This document shows, piece by piece, positions 1-12,224 of a stretch of 64,000 bases of DNA (the first letter of the stretch is position 1; each line of letters starts with the position of its first letter). The DNA is from Megascapheus bottae. Taxonomy: Eukaryota; Chordata; Mammalia; Rodentia; Geomyidae. The stretch spans positions 3,527,501 to 3,591,500 of the forward strand of contig JANJXV010000049.1 in NCBI GenBank assembly GCA_024803745.1, read 5' to 3'. Under the pieces are notes generated by a model that had not been told where the DNA came from, did no database searches, and saw only the letters and a program-made list of their open reading frames with translations. Both the position numbers and the translations under genes were made by a program.

Positions 1-410
1 TAGGGTTAGGGTAAGGGTAAGGGTTAGGGTTAAATTTAGAGTAAGGGTTAGGTTAGGGTTAGGGTTAGGGTAGGGGTTAGTGTAAGGGTAAGTGTTAGGG
101 TTAGGGTTAGAATAAGAGTAAGGGTTAGGGTTAGGATTAGGGTTAGTGTTAGGTTTAGGGTTAGCGTTAGGGTAAGGGCAATTGTTATGGTTAGGGTTAA
201 GGTTAGGGTTAGGGTTAGGTTTATGTTTAGGGTTACGGTTAGGGTAAGGGTAAGGGTTAGGTTTAGGGTTAGGGTTAAGGTTAGGGTTAGGATTAGGGTT
301 AGGGTAAAGATTAGGGTTAGGGTTAGGGTTAGAGTTAGGTTTAGGGTTAGGGTAAGGGTTAGGGGTAGGGTTAAGGTTAGGGTTAGGGTTAGGTGAAGGG
401 TTAGGTTTAG

Positions 411-444
<34 letters not shown>

Positions 445-1529
445 AAGGGTTAGGGTTAGGGTTAGGGTTAGGGTAAGGGTTAGGGTTTGGGTTAGGATTA
501 GGGTAAGTGTTAGTGTTAGGGTTAGGGTTAGGGTTAGGGTTAGGGTAAGGGTTAGGGTTAGGATAAGTGTAAGGGTTAGCGTTAGGGTTAGGGTTAGGGT
601 TAGGTTTAGGGTTAAGGTTAGGGTTAGGGTTAGTTTTAGGGTTAGGGTTAGGGTTAGGCTAAGTGTAAGAGTTAGGGTTAGGATTAGGGTTAGGGTTAGG
701 GTTAGGGTAAGGGTTAGGATTAGGTTTAGGGTTAGGGTAAGGGTAAGTGTTATGGTTAGGGTAAGGTTTAGGGTTAGGATAAGGGTAAGGTTTAGGGTTA
801 GGGGTTAGGGTTAGGGTTAGTGTTAGGGTTAGGTTTAGGGTTAGGATAAAGTTAAGGATTAGGGTTAGTGTTAGTTTTAGTATTAGGGTTAGGGTAAGTG
901 TAAGGGTTAGAGATAGGGTTAGCGTTAGGGTTAAGGATAGGGTTAGGGTTACGGTTAGGTTTAGGGTTAGGGTTAGGGTAAGGGTAAGGATTAGGGTTAT
1001 GGTTAGGGTTAGCCTTAGGGTTAAAGTTAGGGTTAGGGTTAGGGTTAGGGTAAGGGTTAGGTTTAGGTTTAGGGTAAGGGTTAGGGTTAGGGTAAGGGTT
1101 AGTGTTAGAGTTAGGCTTTGGGTAAGGGTAAGGGATAGGGTTAGGGTTAGGCTTAGGTTAAGGGTTAGCGTTAGGGTTATTGTTATGGTTAGGGTATGGG
1201 TAAGGGTTAGTGTTAGGGTTAGAGTTAGGTTTAGGGTTGGGGTTAAGGTTAGGTGTACTGTTAGGGTAAGGGTGAAGGTTAGGGTTATGGTTAGAGTTAG
1301 GGTTAGCGAAAAGTTAAGGGTTAGGGTAAGGGTAAGTGTTAGGGTAAGGGTTAGGGTTAGGATAAGGGTTAGGGGTTACGGTTACGGTTTGGTTAGGGTT
1401 AGGGTAAGGGTTAGGGTTAGGATTAGGGTAAGGGTTAGGGTTAGTGTTAGGGTTAGTGTTAGGATTAGGGTAAGGGTTAGGTTTAGGTTTAGGGTAAGGG
1501 TAAGGTTTAGGATTAGGGTAAGGGTTAGG
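1..1529 (+). repeat. Degenerate TTAGGG array, no close local duplicate recognised
   Basis: No gene is present. The stretch around position 176, with the string GGGCAATTG preceded by a TTAGTG-TTAGGT context, resembles segments near 13,196, 17,902, 59,047 and 62,559, so it is probably a diverged member of those repeats. The long stop-free frame starting at 999 is only the Val-Arg reading of the hexamer. Confidence 0.8.
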
Positions 1530-4480
1530 GTTAGGGTTAGGTTTAGGGTTATGGTTAGGATAAGGGTTAGAGTTAGGGTTAGGGTTAGGGTTATGGTTAG
1601 GTTAGGGTTAGGGTTAGGGTTAGGGTTAAGTTTACGGTTAGGGTTAGGTTTAGGGTTAGGTTTAGAGTTAGGGTAAGGGTTAGGGCTAGGCTTAGGATTA
1701 GGGTTAGGGTTAGGGTAATGGTTAGGGTTAGGGTTAGGGTTAAGGTTTGGTTTGGGGTTAGGGTTAGGGTAATGGTTAGTGTTAGGGTTAGGGTTATGGT
1801 TAGGTTTAGGGGTACGGTTAGGGTTAGGGTTAGGGTAAGGGTATGTGTTAGGGTTAGGGTTAGGGTAAGGGTAAGTGTTAGGTTTAGCGTTAGCGTAAGG
1901 GTATGGGTTATGTTTAGTGTTAAGGTTAGGGTAAGGGTTAGGGTTAGGGTTAGGGTTAGGTTTAGGGTAAGAGTTACAGTTAGGTTTAGGGTAAGGGTAA
2001 GGTTTAGGGTTAGGCTTAGGGTTTGGGTAGGGTAAGGGTAACGGTTAGGGTTAGGGTTAGGGTTAAGTTTAGGGTTAGGGTAATTGTAAGGGTTAGGGTT
2101 AGGGTTAGAGTTAGGATAAGGGTTAGGGTTAGGGTTAGGGTAGGGTTTAGGGTAAGGGTAAGTGTTAGGGTTAGGGTTAGGGTTAGGATAAGGGTAAGGG
2201 TTAGGGTTAGGGGTTAGGGTTAGGTTTAGGGTTAGGTTAGGGTCAAGGTAAGTGTAAGGGTTAGGGTTAGGATTAGGGTTAGGGTTAGATTTGGTTTAGG
2301 GTTAGGGTTAGGTTTAGGGCAAGGTTTAGGGTTAGGTTTAGGGTTAAGGTTAGGGTTAGGGTTAGGGTTAGGGTTAGGGTAACGGTAAGGGTTAGGGTTA
2401 GGGTTAGGGTTAGGGTTAGGTTTAGGGTTAGGGTTAGGGTAAGGGTAAGGGTTAGGATTAGGGTTAGGTTTAGTGTTGGAGTTAAGGTTAGGGTTAGGGT
2501 AAGAGTTAGGGTTAGGCTTAGGGTTAGGTTTAGGGTTACGGTTAGGGTTAGGGTTATGGTTAGGATAAGGGTATGTGTTAGGGTTAGGGTTAGGTTTAAG
2601 GTAAGGGTAAGAGTTAGGGTTAGGGCTAGGGATAGGTTTATTGTAAGGGTTAAGGTTAGGTTTAGGGTAAGGGTAAGGTTTAGGGTTAGGGTTAGGGTAA
2701 GGGTAAGGGTTAGGGTTAAGATTAGGGTTAGGATTAGGTTTAGGGTTAGGGTTAGTGTTAGGGTTAGGGTAAGAGTTAGTGTTAGGGTTAGGGTTAGGGT
2801 TAGGGTAAGTGTTAGGGTTAGGGTTAGGGCTAGGGTTAGGTTTTGCGTTTGGGTAAGGGTAAGGGATAGGGTTAGGGTTAGGGTTAGAGAAAGGGTAAGG
2901 GTTAGGGTTAGGGTAAGGATTGGGGTTATGGTTTGGTTTAGGGTAAGGGTTAGGGTTAGGGTTAGCATTAAGGTTAGGGTTAGTTTTAGGGTAAGGGTAA
3001 GGGTTACGGTTAGAGTTAGGGTTACGGTCAGTGTTAGGGCTTAGGTTTAGTGTTAGGTTTATGGTTAGGTTTAGGGTAAGGATAAGAGTTAGGTTTAGGT
3101 GTAGGGTTGGGGTTAGGTTTACGGTTAGGGTAAGTGTTAGGTTTAGGGTTAGGGTGAGGGTAAGGGTATGTGTTAGTGTTAGGTTTAGGGTTAGGGTAAG
3201 TGTTAGGATAAGGGTTAGGGTTAGGATAAGTGTTAGGGGTTAGGGTTATGGTTTGGTTAGGGTTAGGGTAAGAGTTAGGGTTAGGGTTAGGGTAAGGGTT
3301 AGGGTTAGGGTTAGGGTTAGTGTTAGGTTTAGGGTAAGGGTTAGGGTTAGTTTTAAGGTAAGGTTAAGGTTTAGGATTAGGGTAAGGGTAAGGTTTAGGA
3401 TTAGGGTTAGGTTTAGGGTTAGGGTAAGGGTAAGGGTTAGGGTTAAGGTTAGGGTTAGGGTTAGGTTTAGGGTTATTGTAAGGGTAACGGTTAGTGTTAG
3501 GGTTAGGGTTATGGTTAGGGTAAGTGTTAGGGTTAGGGTTAGGGTTAGGGTAGGGGTTAGGGTAAGTGTTACGGTAAGGGTTCGGGTTAGGATAAGGGTA
3601 AGTGTTAGGATTAGGGTTAGGGTTAGGGTTAGGTTTAGGGGTTAGGATTAGGGTTAGGGGTTATGGTTAGGGTTAGGGTTAGGTTTAGGGTATGCGTTAG
3701 GGTTAGGGGTTAGGGTTAGTGTTAGGGTTAGGTTAAGGGTTAGGGTTAATTTTAGGGTTAGGGATAATGTTAGGATAAGCGTTAGGTTTAGGTTTAGCGT
3801 TAGGGTTATGGTAAGGGTTAGGGTTAGGGTTACGGTTAAGGTTAGGGTAAGTGTTAGGGTTAGGGTTAGGGTGATGGTTAGGGTTAGGGGAAGGGTTTGG
3901 GTTAGGTTTAGTGTTCGGGTAAGGGTTAGGGTTAGGGTTAGGATTAGGTTTAGGTTTAGGGTTACGGATAGGGTAAGTGTAAGGTTTAGGGTTAGGATTG
4001 GGGTTAGGGTTAGGGTAAGGGTTACGGTTAGGGTTAGGATTACGGTTAGGTTTAGGGTTAGATTTAGTGTTGTGCTTAAGGTTAGGGTTAGGGTAAGGGT
4101 TAGGGTTAGGTTTAGGGTAAGTGTAAGGTTTTGGGTTAGGGTTAGGGTTAGAGTTACGGTTAGGGTAAGGGTAAGGGTAAGGGTTATAGTTAGGTTTAGG
4201 ATTAGGGTTAGGTTTACGGTTAGGGTTAGGTTTAGGTTTTGGGTTTGGGTTAGGTTTAGGTTTGGGGTTAAGATTAGGGTTAGGGTTAGGGTTATGGTTA
4301 GGGTTAGGGTTAGGTTTAGGGTAAGGGTTAGGGTTAGGGTTAGGTTTAGGGTTAGGGTTAGGATAAGGGTTAGGGTTAGGGTTAGGGTTAGGTTAGGGTT
4401 AGGGTTAGGGTTAGGGTTAAGTTTACGGTTAGGTTTAGGTTTAGGGTTAGGGTTAAAGTTAGGGTAAGTGTTAGGGCTAC
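1530..4480 (+). repeat. Family I higher-order repeat, copy 1
   Basis: This segment is colinear with 4,930-8,070. Matching landmarks are spaced 3,378 bp (near 1,718), 3,384 bp (2,035), 3,575 bp (2,630), 3,629 bp (2,965 to 3,645) and 3,587 bp (4,467). Landmarks include the 20-mer GGATAGGTTTATTGTAAGGG at 2,630, AGCATTAAGG at about 2,964, and GGGTTATGGTTTGG at 3,243. The changing spacing shows indels since duplication, the largest between 2,217 and 2,630. Boundaries are approximate. Confidence 0.85.
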
Positions 4481-4700
4481 GCTTAGGATTAGGGTTAGGG
4501 TTAGGGTAATGGTTAGGGTTAGGGTTAGGGTTAAGGTTAGGTTTAGGGTTAGGGTTAGGGTAATGGTTAGTGTTAGGGTTTGGGTTATGGTTAGGTTTAG
4601 GGTTACGGTTAGGGTTAGGGTTAGGATTAGGGTAAGGGTATGTGTTAGGGTTAGGATTAGATTTAGGGTTAGGGTAAGGGTTAGGTTTAGGGTTATGGTT
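4140..4700 (+). repeat. ~0.57 kb tandem repeat, copy 1
   Basis: This unit is followed head-to-tail by a second copy at 4,701-5,250. Shared landmarks are GGGGTTAAGATT at 4,264 and 4,827 (563 bp apart) and the start of a TAATGG-containing block at 4,509 and 5,096 (587 bp apart). The same block occurs at 1,718, and the GGGGTTAAGATT context recurs at 7,839, 10,593 and 11,205. It lies at the junction of the two family I copies. Confidence 0.85.
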
Positions 4701-5250
4701 AGGGTTAGGTTTAGGGATAGGGTTAGGGTAAGGGTAAGGGTAAGGGTTATGGTTAGGTTTAGGATTAGGGTTAGGGTTACAGTTAGGGTTATGTTTAGGG
4801 TTTCGGTTAGGTTTAGGTTTAGGTTTGGGGTTAAGATTAGGGTTAGGGTTATGGTTATGGTTATGGGTAGGGTTAGGTTTAGGGTAAGGGTTAGGGTTAG
4901 GGTTAGGTTTAGGGTTAGGGTTAGGATAAGGGTTAGGGTTAGGTTTAGGGTTAGGGTTAGGTTTATGGTTAGGTTAGGGTTAGGGTTAGGGTTAGGGTTA
5001 GGGTTAAGTTTACGGTTAGGGTTAGGTTTATTGTTAGGGTTAGAGTTAGGGTAAGGGTTAGGGCTAGGCTTAGGATTAGGGTTAGCGTTAGGGTAATGGT
5101 TAGGGTTAGGGTTAGGGTTAAGGTTAGGTTTAGGGTTAGGGTTAGGGTAACGGTTAGTGTTAGGGTTATGGTTATGGTTAGGTTTAGGGTAACGGTTAGG
5201 GTTAGGGTTAGGTTTAGGGTAAGGGTATGTGTTAGGGTTAGGGATAGGGT
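4701..5250 (+). repeat. ~0.57 kb tandem repeat, copy 2
   Basis: Second head-to-tail copy of the preceding unit, with several substitutions and a net indel of about 24 bp, four hexamers. Its second half is also the start of family I copy 2. Confidence 0.85.
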
Positions 5251-8070
5251 TAGGGTTACTGTTAGGTTTAGCGTTAGGGTAAGGGTATGGGTTATGTTTA
5301 GTGTTAATGTTAGGGTAACGGTTAGGGTTATGGTTAGGGTTAGGTTTAGGGTAAGGGTTACAGTTAGGTTTAGGGTAAGGGTAAGGTTTAGGGTTAGGAT
5401 TAGGGTTTGGGTATGGTAAGGGTAAGGGTTAGGGTTAGGGTTAGGTTTAGGGTTGGGGTAATTGTAAGGGTTAGGGTTAGGGTTAGAGTTAGGATAAGGG
5501 TTAGGGTTAGGGTTAGGCTTAGGGTAGGGTTTAGGGTAAGGGTAAGTGTTAGGGTTAGGGTTAGGGTTAGGATAAGGGTAGGGTTAGGGTTAGGGGTTAG
5601 GGTTAGGTTTAGGGTTAGGTTAGGGTTAAGGTAAGTGTAAGGGTTAGGGTTAGGTTTAGGATAAGGGTTAGATTTGGTTTAGGGTTAGGGTTAGGGTTAG
5701 GGTTAGGGTTAGGGTTAGGTTTAGGGTTAGGGTTAGGGTTAGGGTTAGGGTTAGAGTTAGGGTTAGGGTTAGGATTAGGGTTAGGGTTAGGGTAAGGGTT
5801 AGGGTTAGGGTTAGGGTTAGTGTTAGGGTTAGGGTTAGGGTAAGGGTAAGGGTTAGGGTTAAGGTTAGGGTTAGGGTTAGTTTTAGGGTTAGGGTTAGGG
5901 TTAGGGTAAGGGTAAGGGTTAGGGTTAGGATTAGGGTTAGGTTTAGGGTAAGAGTTAGGGTTAGGGTTAGGTTTAGGTTTAGGTTTAGGATTAGGGTTAG
6001 GGTAAGGGTAAGGGTTAGGATTAGGGTTAGGTTTAGTGTTTGGGTTAAGGTTAGGGTTAGGGTAAGGGTTAGGGTTATGCTTAGGGTTAGTTTTAGGGTT
6101 AGGTTTAGGGTTACGGTTAGGGTTAGGGTTATGGTTAGGGTAAGGGTATGTGTTAGGGTTAGGGTTAGGTTTAAGGTAAGGGTAAGAGTTAGGGTTGGGG
6201 TTAGGGATAGGTTTATTGTAAGGGTTAAGGTTAGGTTTAGGGTAAGGGTAAGGTTTAGGGTTAGGGTTAGGGTTAGGGTTAGGGTTAGGGTAAGGGTAAG
6301 GTTTAGGGTTAGGGTTAGGGTTAGGGTAAGGGTTAGTGTTAGTGTTAGGCTTAGGTTTAGTGTTGGGTTTAAGAATAGGGTTAGGGTTAGGGTAAGAGTT
6401 AGTGTTAGGGTTAGGTTTAGGGTTAGGGTAAGTGTTGGGGTTAGGGTTAGGGCTAGGGTTAGGGTTAGGGTTTGGGTAAGTGTAAGGGATAGGTTTAGGG
6501 TTAGGGTTAGGGTTAGGGAAAGGGTAAGGGTTAGGGTTAGGGTAAGGATTGGTGTTATGGTTTGGTTTAGGGTAAGGGTTAGGGTTAGGGTTAGCATTAA
6601 GGTTAGGGTTAGTTTTAGGGTAAGGGTAAGGGTTACGGTTAGAGTTAGGGTTACGGTCAGGGTTAGGGCTTAGGTTTAGTGTTAGGTTTATGGTTAGGGT
6701 TAGGGTAAGGATAAGAGTTAGGTTTAGGTGGAGGGTTAGGGTTAGGTTTACGGTTAGTGTAAGTGTTAGGTTTAGGGTTAGAGTGAGGGTAAGGGTATGT
6801 GCTAGGGTTATGGTTAGTGTTAGGGTAAGTGTTAGGGTAAGGGTTATGGTTAGGATAAGGGTTAGGGGTTAGGGTTACGGTTTGGTTAGGGTTAGGGTAA
6901 AGGTTAGTGTTAGGGTTATGGTAAGGGTTAGGGTTAGGGTTAGTGTTAGGTTTAGGGTAAGGGTTAGGGTTAGGTTTAGGGTAAGGTTAAGGTTTAGGAT
7001 TAGGGTTAGGTTTAGGGTTAGGGTAAGGGTAAGGGTTAGGGTTAAGGTTAGGGTTAGGGTTAGGTTTAGCGTTATTGTAAGGGTAAGGGTTAGTGTTAGG
7101 GTTAGGGTTAGGGTTAGGGTAAGTGTTAGGGTTAGGGTTAGGGTAGGGGTTAGGGTAAGTGTTATGGTAAGGGTTAGGGTTAGGATAAGGGTAAGTGTTA
7201 GAATTAGGGTTAGGGTTAGGTTTACGGGTTAGGGTTAGGGTTAGGGGTTATGGTTAGGGTTAGGGTTAGGTTTAGGGTATGCATTAGGGTTTGGGGTTAG
7301 GGTTAGTGTTAGGGTTAGGTTAAGGGTTATGGTTAATTTTGGGGTTAGGGATAGTGTTAGGATAAGCGTTAGGTTTAGGGTTAGTGTTAGGGTTATGGTA
7401 AGGGTTAGGGTTAGGGTTAGGGTTAGGGGAAGTGTTAGGGTTAGATTTAGGGTGATGGTTAGGGTTAGGGGAAGGGTTTGGGTTAGGTTTAGGGTTCGGG
7501 TAAGGGTTAGGGTTAGGGTTAGGGTTAGGTTTAGGGTTAGGGTTAGCGTAAGTGTAAGGGTTAGGGTTAGGATTGGGGTTAGGGTTAGGGTATGGGTTAC
7601 GGTTAGGGTTAGGGTTACGGTTAGGTTTAGGGTTCGATTTAGTGTTGTGGTTAAGGTTAGGGTTAGGGTAAGGGTTAGGGTTAGGTTTAGGGTAAGTGTA
7701 AGGTTTTGGGTTAGGTTTAGGGTTAGAGTTCCGGTTAGGGTAAGGGTAAGTGTAAGAGTTATGGTTAGGTTTAGGGTTAGGGTTAGGGTTACGGTTAGGG
7801 GTTGGTTTAGGTTTTGGGTTAGGGTTAGGTTTAGGTTTGGGGTTAAGATTAGGCTTAGGGTTAGGGTTATGGTTAGGGTTAGGGTTAGGTTTAGGGTAGG
7901 GGTTAGGGCTAGGGTTAGGGTTAGGTTTAGGGTTAGGTTTAGGATAAGGGTTAGGGTTAGGGTTAGGGTTAGAGTTAGGGATAGGTTAGGGTTAGGGTTA
8001 GGGTTAGGGTTAAGTTTACGGTTAGGTTTAGGGTTAGGTTTAGAGTTAGGGTAAGTGTTAGGTCTACGCT
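4930..8070 (+). repeat. Family I higher-order repeat, copy 2
   Basis: Colinear with 1,530-4,480, with the same marker order: the 20-mer GGATAGGTTTATTGTAAGGG at 6,205, AGCATTAAGG at about 6,593 and GGGTTACGGTTTGG at 6,872. Relative to copy 1 it carries about 190 bp of extra sequence between roughly 5,650 and 6,200, where the repeat is unusually close to pure TTAGGG, and a further 54 bp near 6,300-6,400. Confidence 0.85.
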
Positions 8071-9101
8071 TAGAATTAGGGTTAGGGTTAGGGTAATGGT
8101 TAGGGTTAGGGTAAGGATAAGGGTTAGGCTTAGGGTCAGGGTTAGGGTTAGGGTAAGGGTAAGGGTTAGGGTTAGGGTTAGGTTTAGGGTTAGGGTAAGG
8201 GTTAGGGGTAGGTTTAGGGTAACGGTTAGGGTTAGGGTTAGGGTTAGGGGTTAGGGTTATTGTTTGGTTAGGGTTAGGGTAAGGGTTAGGGTTAGGGTTT
8301 AGTTTTAGGTTTAGGTTAAGGCTTAGGGTCAGTGTTAGTGTTAGGGTTAGAGTAAGGGTTAGTTTTAGGGTTAGGGTTAGTGTAAGGGTAAGGGTTAGGG
8401 TTACGTTTAATATTAGGCTTTAGGGTTAGGTTTGGGTTTAGTTTGAGGGTTAGGTTTAGGGTAAGGGTAAATGTTAGGGTTAGGGTTAGGGTAAGGGTAA
8501 GGGTTAGGGTTAGGGTTAGGGTTAGGTTTAGGGTGAAGGTAAGGGTTAGGGTTAGGGTTAAGGTTGAAGTTAGGTTTAGGGTAAGGGTTAGGATTAGGGT
8601 TAGGATAAGGGTTAGGGTTATGTTTAGGTTTAGGGTTAGAGTTAGGGTTAGGGTTATGGTTAGGTTTAGTGTTGGGTTAAAGTTAGGGTTAGGGTAAGGG
8701 TTAGCGTCAGTGTTAGGGTTAGGTTTAGGTTTAGGGTTAAGGTTAGGGTTAGGGTTAGGGTTTGGTTTAGGGTAAGGGTAAGGGTTAGGGTTAGGGTTAA
8801 GTTTAGGTTTAGTGTTGGGGTTAAGGTTAGGGTTAGGGTAAGGGTTAAGGTTAGGTTTAGGCTTAGGTTTAGGGTTAGGTTTAGGGTTAGGGTTACGGTT
8901 AGGGTGATGGTAAGGTTTAGGGTTAGGGTTGGGGTTGGGGTTAGGTTTAGTTTTGGGATTTAGATTAGGGTTACGGTAAGCGTTAGTGTTAGCCTTAGGG
9001 TTAGGTTTAGGGTTAGGTTTAGGCCTACAGTTAGGGTTAGGGTTATGGTGAGGGTAAGTGTATGTGTTATGGTTGGGGTTAGGTTTAAGTTAAGGGTAAG
9101 A

Positions 9102-9136
<35 letters not shown>

Positions 9137-11049
9137 TGTTAGGTTTAGGTTTAAGGGTTAGTGTTAGGGTTACGGTTAGGGTAAGGGTATGGGTTAGGGT
9201 TAGGTTTAGGGTTAGGGTTAGGTTAAGGTTTAGGTTTAGGATTAAGCTTAGGTTTAGGGTTAGGGTTAGGGAAATTATAAGGGTTAGGGTTAAGGTTAGG
9301 TTTAGGGTTAGGGGTAGTGTTAAGGTTAGGGTTAGGGTTAGGGTTAGGGTAAGGGTTTTGGTTAGGGTTAGGGTTAGGGTTAGGGTAAGGGTTAGGGTTA
9401 GGGTTAGGTTTAGCGTTAGGTTTAGGGTAAGGGTAAGGGTTATGTTTAGGGTCAGGGTTCGGTTTAGGGTAATGGTAAGCGTTAGGGTTAGGGTTAGGGT
9501 AAGGGTTTGGGTTAGGTTTAGGGTAAGGGTTAGGGTTAGGGTTAGGATTAGGGGTTAGGGTTATTGTTTGGTTAGGGTTAGGGTAAGGGTTAGGTTTAGG
9601 TTTAGGGTAACGGTGAGGGTTAGGGTGAGTGTTAGGATAAGTGTTAGGGTTAGGGTTGGGGTCATGGTTAGGGTAAGCGTTAGGATTAGGGTTAGGGTTA
9701 GGGTAAGTGTTAGGGTTAGGGTTAGGGTTAGGTTTAGGTTTAAAGTTAGGGTTAGGGTAAGGGTAAGGATTAGGGTTATGGTTAGGGTTAGGTTAGATTT
9801 AGGGTAAGAGTTAGGGTTAGGGTTAGGTTAGGGTTAAGTTTTGGGTTAGGGTAAGGGTAAGGGTTAGAGTTAGGGTTAGGGTTAGGTTTAGTGTTGGGGT
9901 TAAGGTTAGGGTTAGGGTAACGGTTAGGGTTAGGCTTAGGGTTAGGTTTAGGGTTAGGTTTAGGGTTACGATTAGGGTTAGGGTTATGGTGAGGGTAAGG
10001 GTCTTTGTTACGGTTAGGGTTAGGTTTAAGGTAAGGGTAATAGCTAGGGTTAGGGTTAGGGATAGGTTTATTGTAAGGGTTAGAGTTAGGTTTAGGGTAA
10101 GGTTAAGGTTTAGGGTTAGGGTTAGGGTTAGGGTTGCGGTTAGGGTAAGGGTAAGGGTTAAGGTTAAGGTTAGGGTTAGGGTTAGGTTTGGGGTATTGTA
10201 AGGGTAACTGTCAGGGTTAGGGTTAGGGTTAGGGTTAGGGTAAGGGTTAGGGTTAGGGTTAGGGTTAGGGTAGGGGTTAGGGTAAGTATTAGGGTTAGGG
10301 TTAGGGTTAGGATAAGGGTAAGTGTTAGATTTAGGGTTAGGGTTAGGTTTAGGGGTTAGGGTTAGGGTTAGGGTTAGGGTTAGGTGTTTGGTTTAGGATT
10401 AGGGTTAGGGTATGGGTTAGGATTAGGGGTTAGGGTTAGTGTTAGGGTTAGGTTAGGGTTAGGTTTAGGGTAAGGGTAAGGATTAGGGTTAATGTTAGTG
10501 TTAGGGTTAAGGTAAGGGTTAGGGTTAGGTTTAGGATTAGGGTTAAGGTTAGGGTTAGGTTTAGGGTTTGGGTTAGGGTTAGGTTTAGGGTTGGGGTTAA
10601 GATTAGGGTTAGTGTTAGGGTTAGGGTTAGAGTTAGGGCAAGGGTAAGGGTTAGGGTTATTTTGAGGGTTAGGTTTAGTTTTAGGGTTAGGGTTAGGGTT
10701 AGGGTAAGCGTAAGTGTTAGAGTTAGGATTGGGGTTAGGTTTAGGGTAAAGGTTAGGGTTAGGTTTAGGGTTAGTGTTAGTTTTAGGGTTACGGTTAGGG
10801 TAAGGATTAGGGTTAGGGTTATGTTTAGCGTTAGGTTTAGTGTTGGGGTTAATGTTAGGGTTAGGGTAAGTTTTAGGATTATGTTTAGGTTAAGGGTTAG
10901 GTTTAGGGTTAGGGGTAGGGTTATGTTTAGGGTTAGGGTAAGTGTTAGTCTTAGGTTTAGGGTTATGATAAGGGTAAGGTTTAGGGTTAGGGTTAGCGTT
11001 AGGGATAGTAGTTAGGGTTATGGTTATGGTTAGTATTAGGGTAAGGGTT
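8071..11049 (+). repeat. Rearranged family I fragments
   Basis: No gene. Family I markers recur but with altered spacing: GGGTTATTGTTTGG at 8,254 and 9,558, GAAATTATAA at 9,271, GTGAGTGTTAGG at 9,625, the 20-mer GGATAGGTTTATTGTAAGGG at 10,070 and GGGGTTAAGATT at 10,593. The 9.2-9.8 kb part closely resembles 34.1-34.6 and 35.1-35.5 kb. Confidence 0.75.
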
Positions 11050-11405
11050 AGGGTTAGGGGTTAGGGTTAGGTTTAGGGTAAGGGTAGGGTCAGTGTTATT
11101 GTTACGGTTAGAGTAAGGGTTAGGGTTAGGGTTGGGGTTAGGGTAGGGTTAGGGTTAGGGTTAGGGTTAGGTTTAGGGTTTGGGTTAGGGTTAGGTTTAG
11201 GGTTGGGGTTAAGATTAGGGTAAGGGTTAGGGTTAGGGGTTAGGGTTAGGTTTAGGTTAAGGCTTAGGGTAAGTGTTATTGTTAGGGTTAGAGTAAGAGT
11301 TAGGGTTGGGGTTAGGGTAGGGTTAGGGTTATTGTTAGGTTAGGTTTAGGGTTTCGGTTAGGGTTAGGTTTAGGGTTGGGGTGAAGATTAGGGTAAGGGT
11401 TAGAG
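11050..11405 (+). repeat. 180 bp tandem duplication
   Basis: Two head-to-tail copies. GTTATTGTTA is at 11,095 and 11,275 (exactly 180 bp, 30 hexamers); the GGGGTTAAGATT context is at 11,205 and, as GGGGTGAAGATT, at 11,378 (173 bp). The string AGGTTAAGGCTTAGGG in copy 2 also occurs near 8,310. Confidence 0.85.
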
Positions 11406-12177
11406 TTAGGGTTAGGGTTAGGTTTAGGGTTAGGTTTAGGTTTAGGGTTAGAATTAGGGTTAGTGTTAGGGTTTGTTTAGTGTTGGGGTTAAGGTTAGGG
11501 TTAGGGTAAGGTTTAGTGTTAGGGTTAGGGTTAGGTTTAGGGTTAGGTTTAGGGTTAGGGCTAGGGTTAGGGTTTGGTTTAGGGTAAGGGTAAAGGTTAG
11601 TGTTAGTGTTAAGGTTACATTTAGTGTTGGGGTTAAGGTTAGGGTTAGGGTAAGGGTTAGGCTTAGGGTTAGGGTTAGGGTTAGGGTTAGGCTTAGGCTT
11701 AGGTTTAGGGTTAGGTTTAGTGTTAGGGTTAGGGTTGCGGTTAGGTTTAGTTTGGGTATCAAGGTTAGGGTTAGGGTAAGGGTTAGTGTTAGGGTAAGGG
11801 TTAGGGTTAGGGTTAGGGTTAGGTTAGGGTTAGGGTTAGGGTTAGGGTTATGGTGAGGGTAAGGGTAGGTGTTAGGGTTAGGGTTAGGTTTAAGGTAAGG
11901 TAAGAGTTAGGGTTAGGGTTATGGTAAGGGTTAAGGTTAGGTTTAGGTTTAGGTTTAAGCGTTAGTGTTAGGGTTAGGGTTAGGGTAAGGGTAAGGGTTA
12001 GGGTTAGGTTTAGGGTTAGGGTTAGGGTAAGGGTTAGGTTTAGGGTTAAGCTTAGGTTTAGGGGTAGGGTTAGGGAAATTATAAGGGTTAGGGTTAAGGT
12101 TAGGTTTAGGGTTAGGGGCAGTTTTAAGGTTAGGGTTAGGGTTAGGGTAAGGGTAAGGGTAAGGGTTTTGGTTAGGA

Positions 12178-12217
<40 letters not shown>

Positions 12218-12224
12218 GTTTAGG
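11406..12224 (+). repeat. Degenerate TTAGGG array with family I marker
   Basis: No gene. The variant string GAAATTATAA is at 12,075, preceded about 25 bp upstream by AAGCTT at 12,048, as it is at 9,271 (AAGCTT at 9,244) and 34,208 (AAGCTT at 34,175). The segment abuts the left edge of the 4.69 kb duplication. Confidence 0.75.

Noticed and set aside
9271..9280. AT-rich strings such as GAAATTATAA or GGTATATGG as promoters
   Set aside because: They are short clusters of substitutions inherited with the larger repeat copies, with no initiator, gene or other promoter element nearby.
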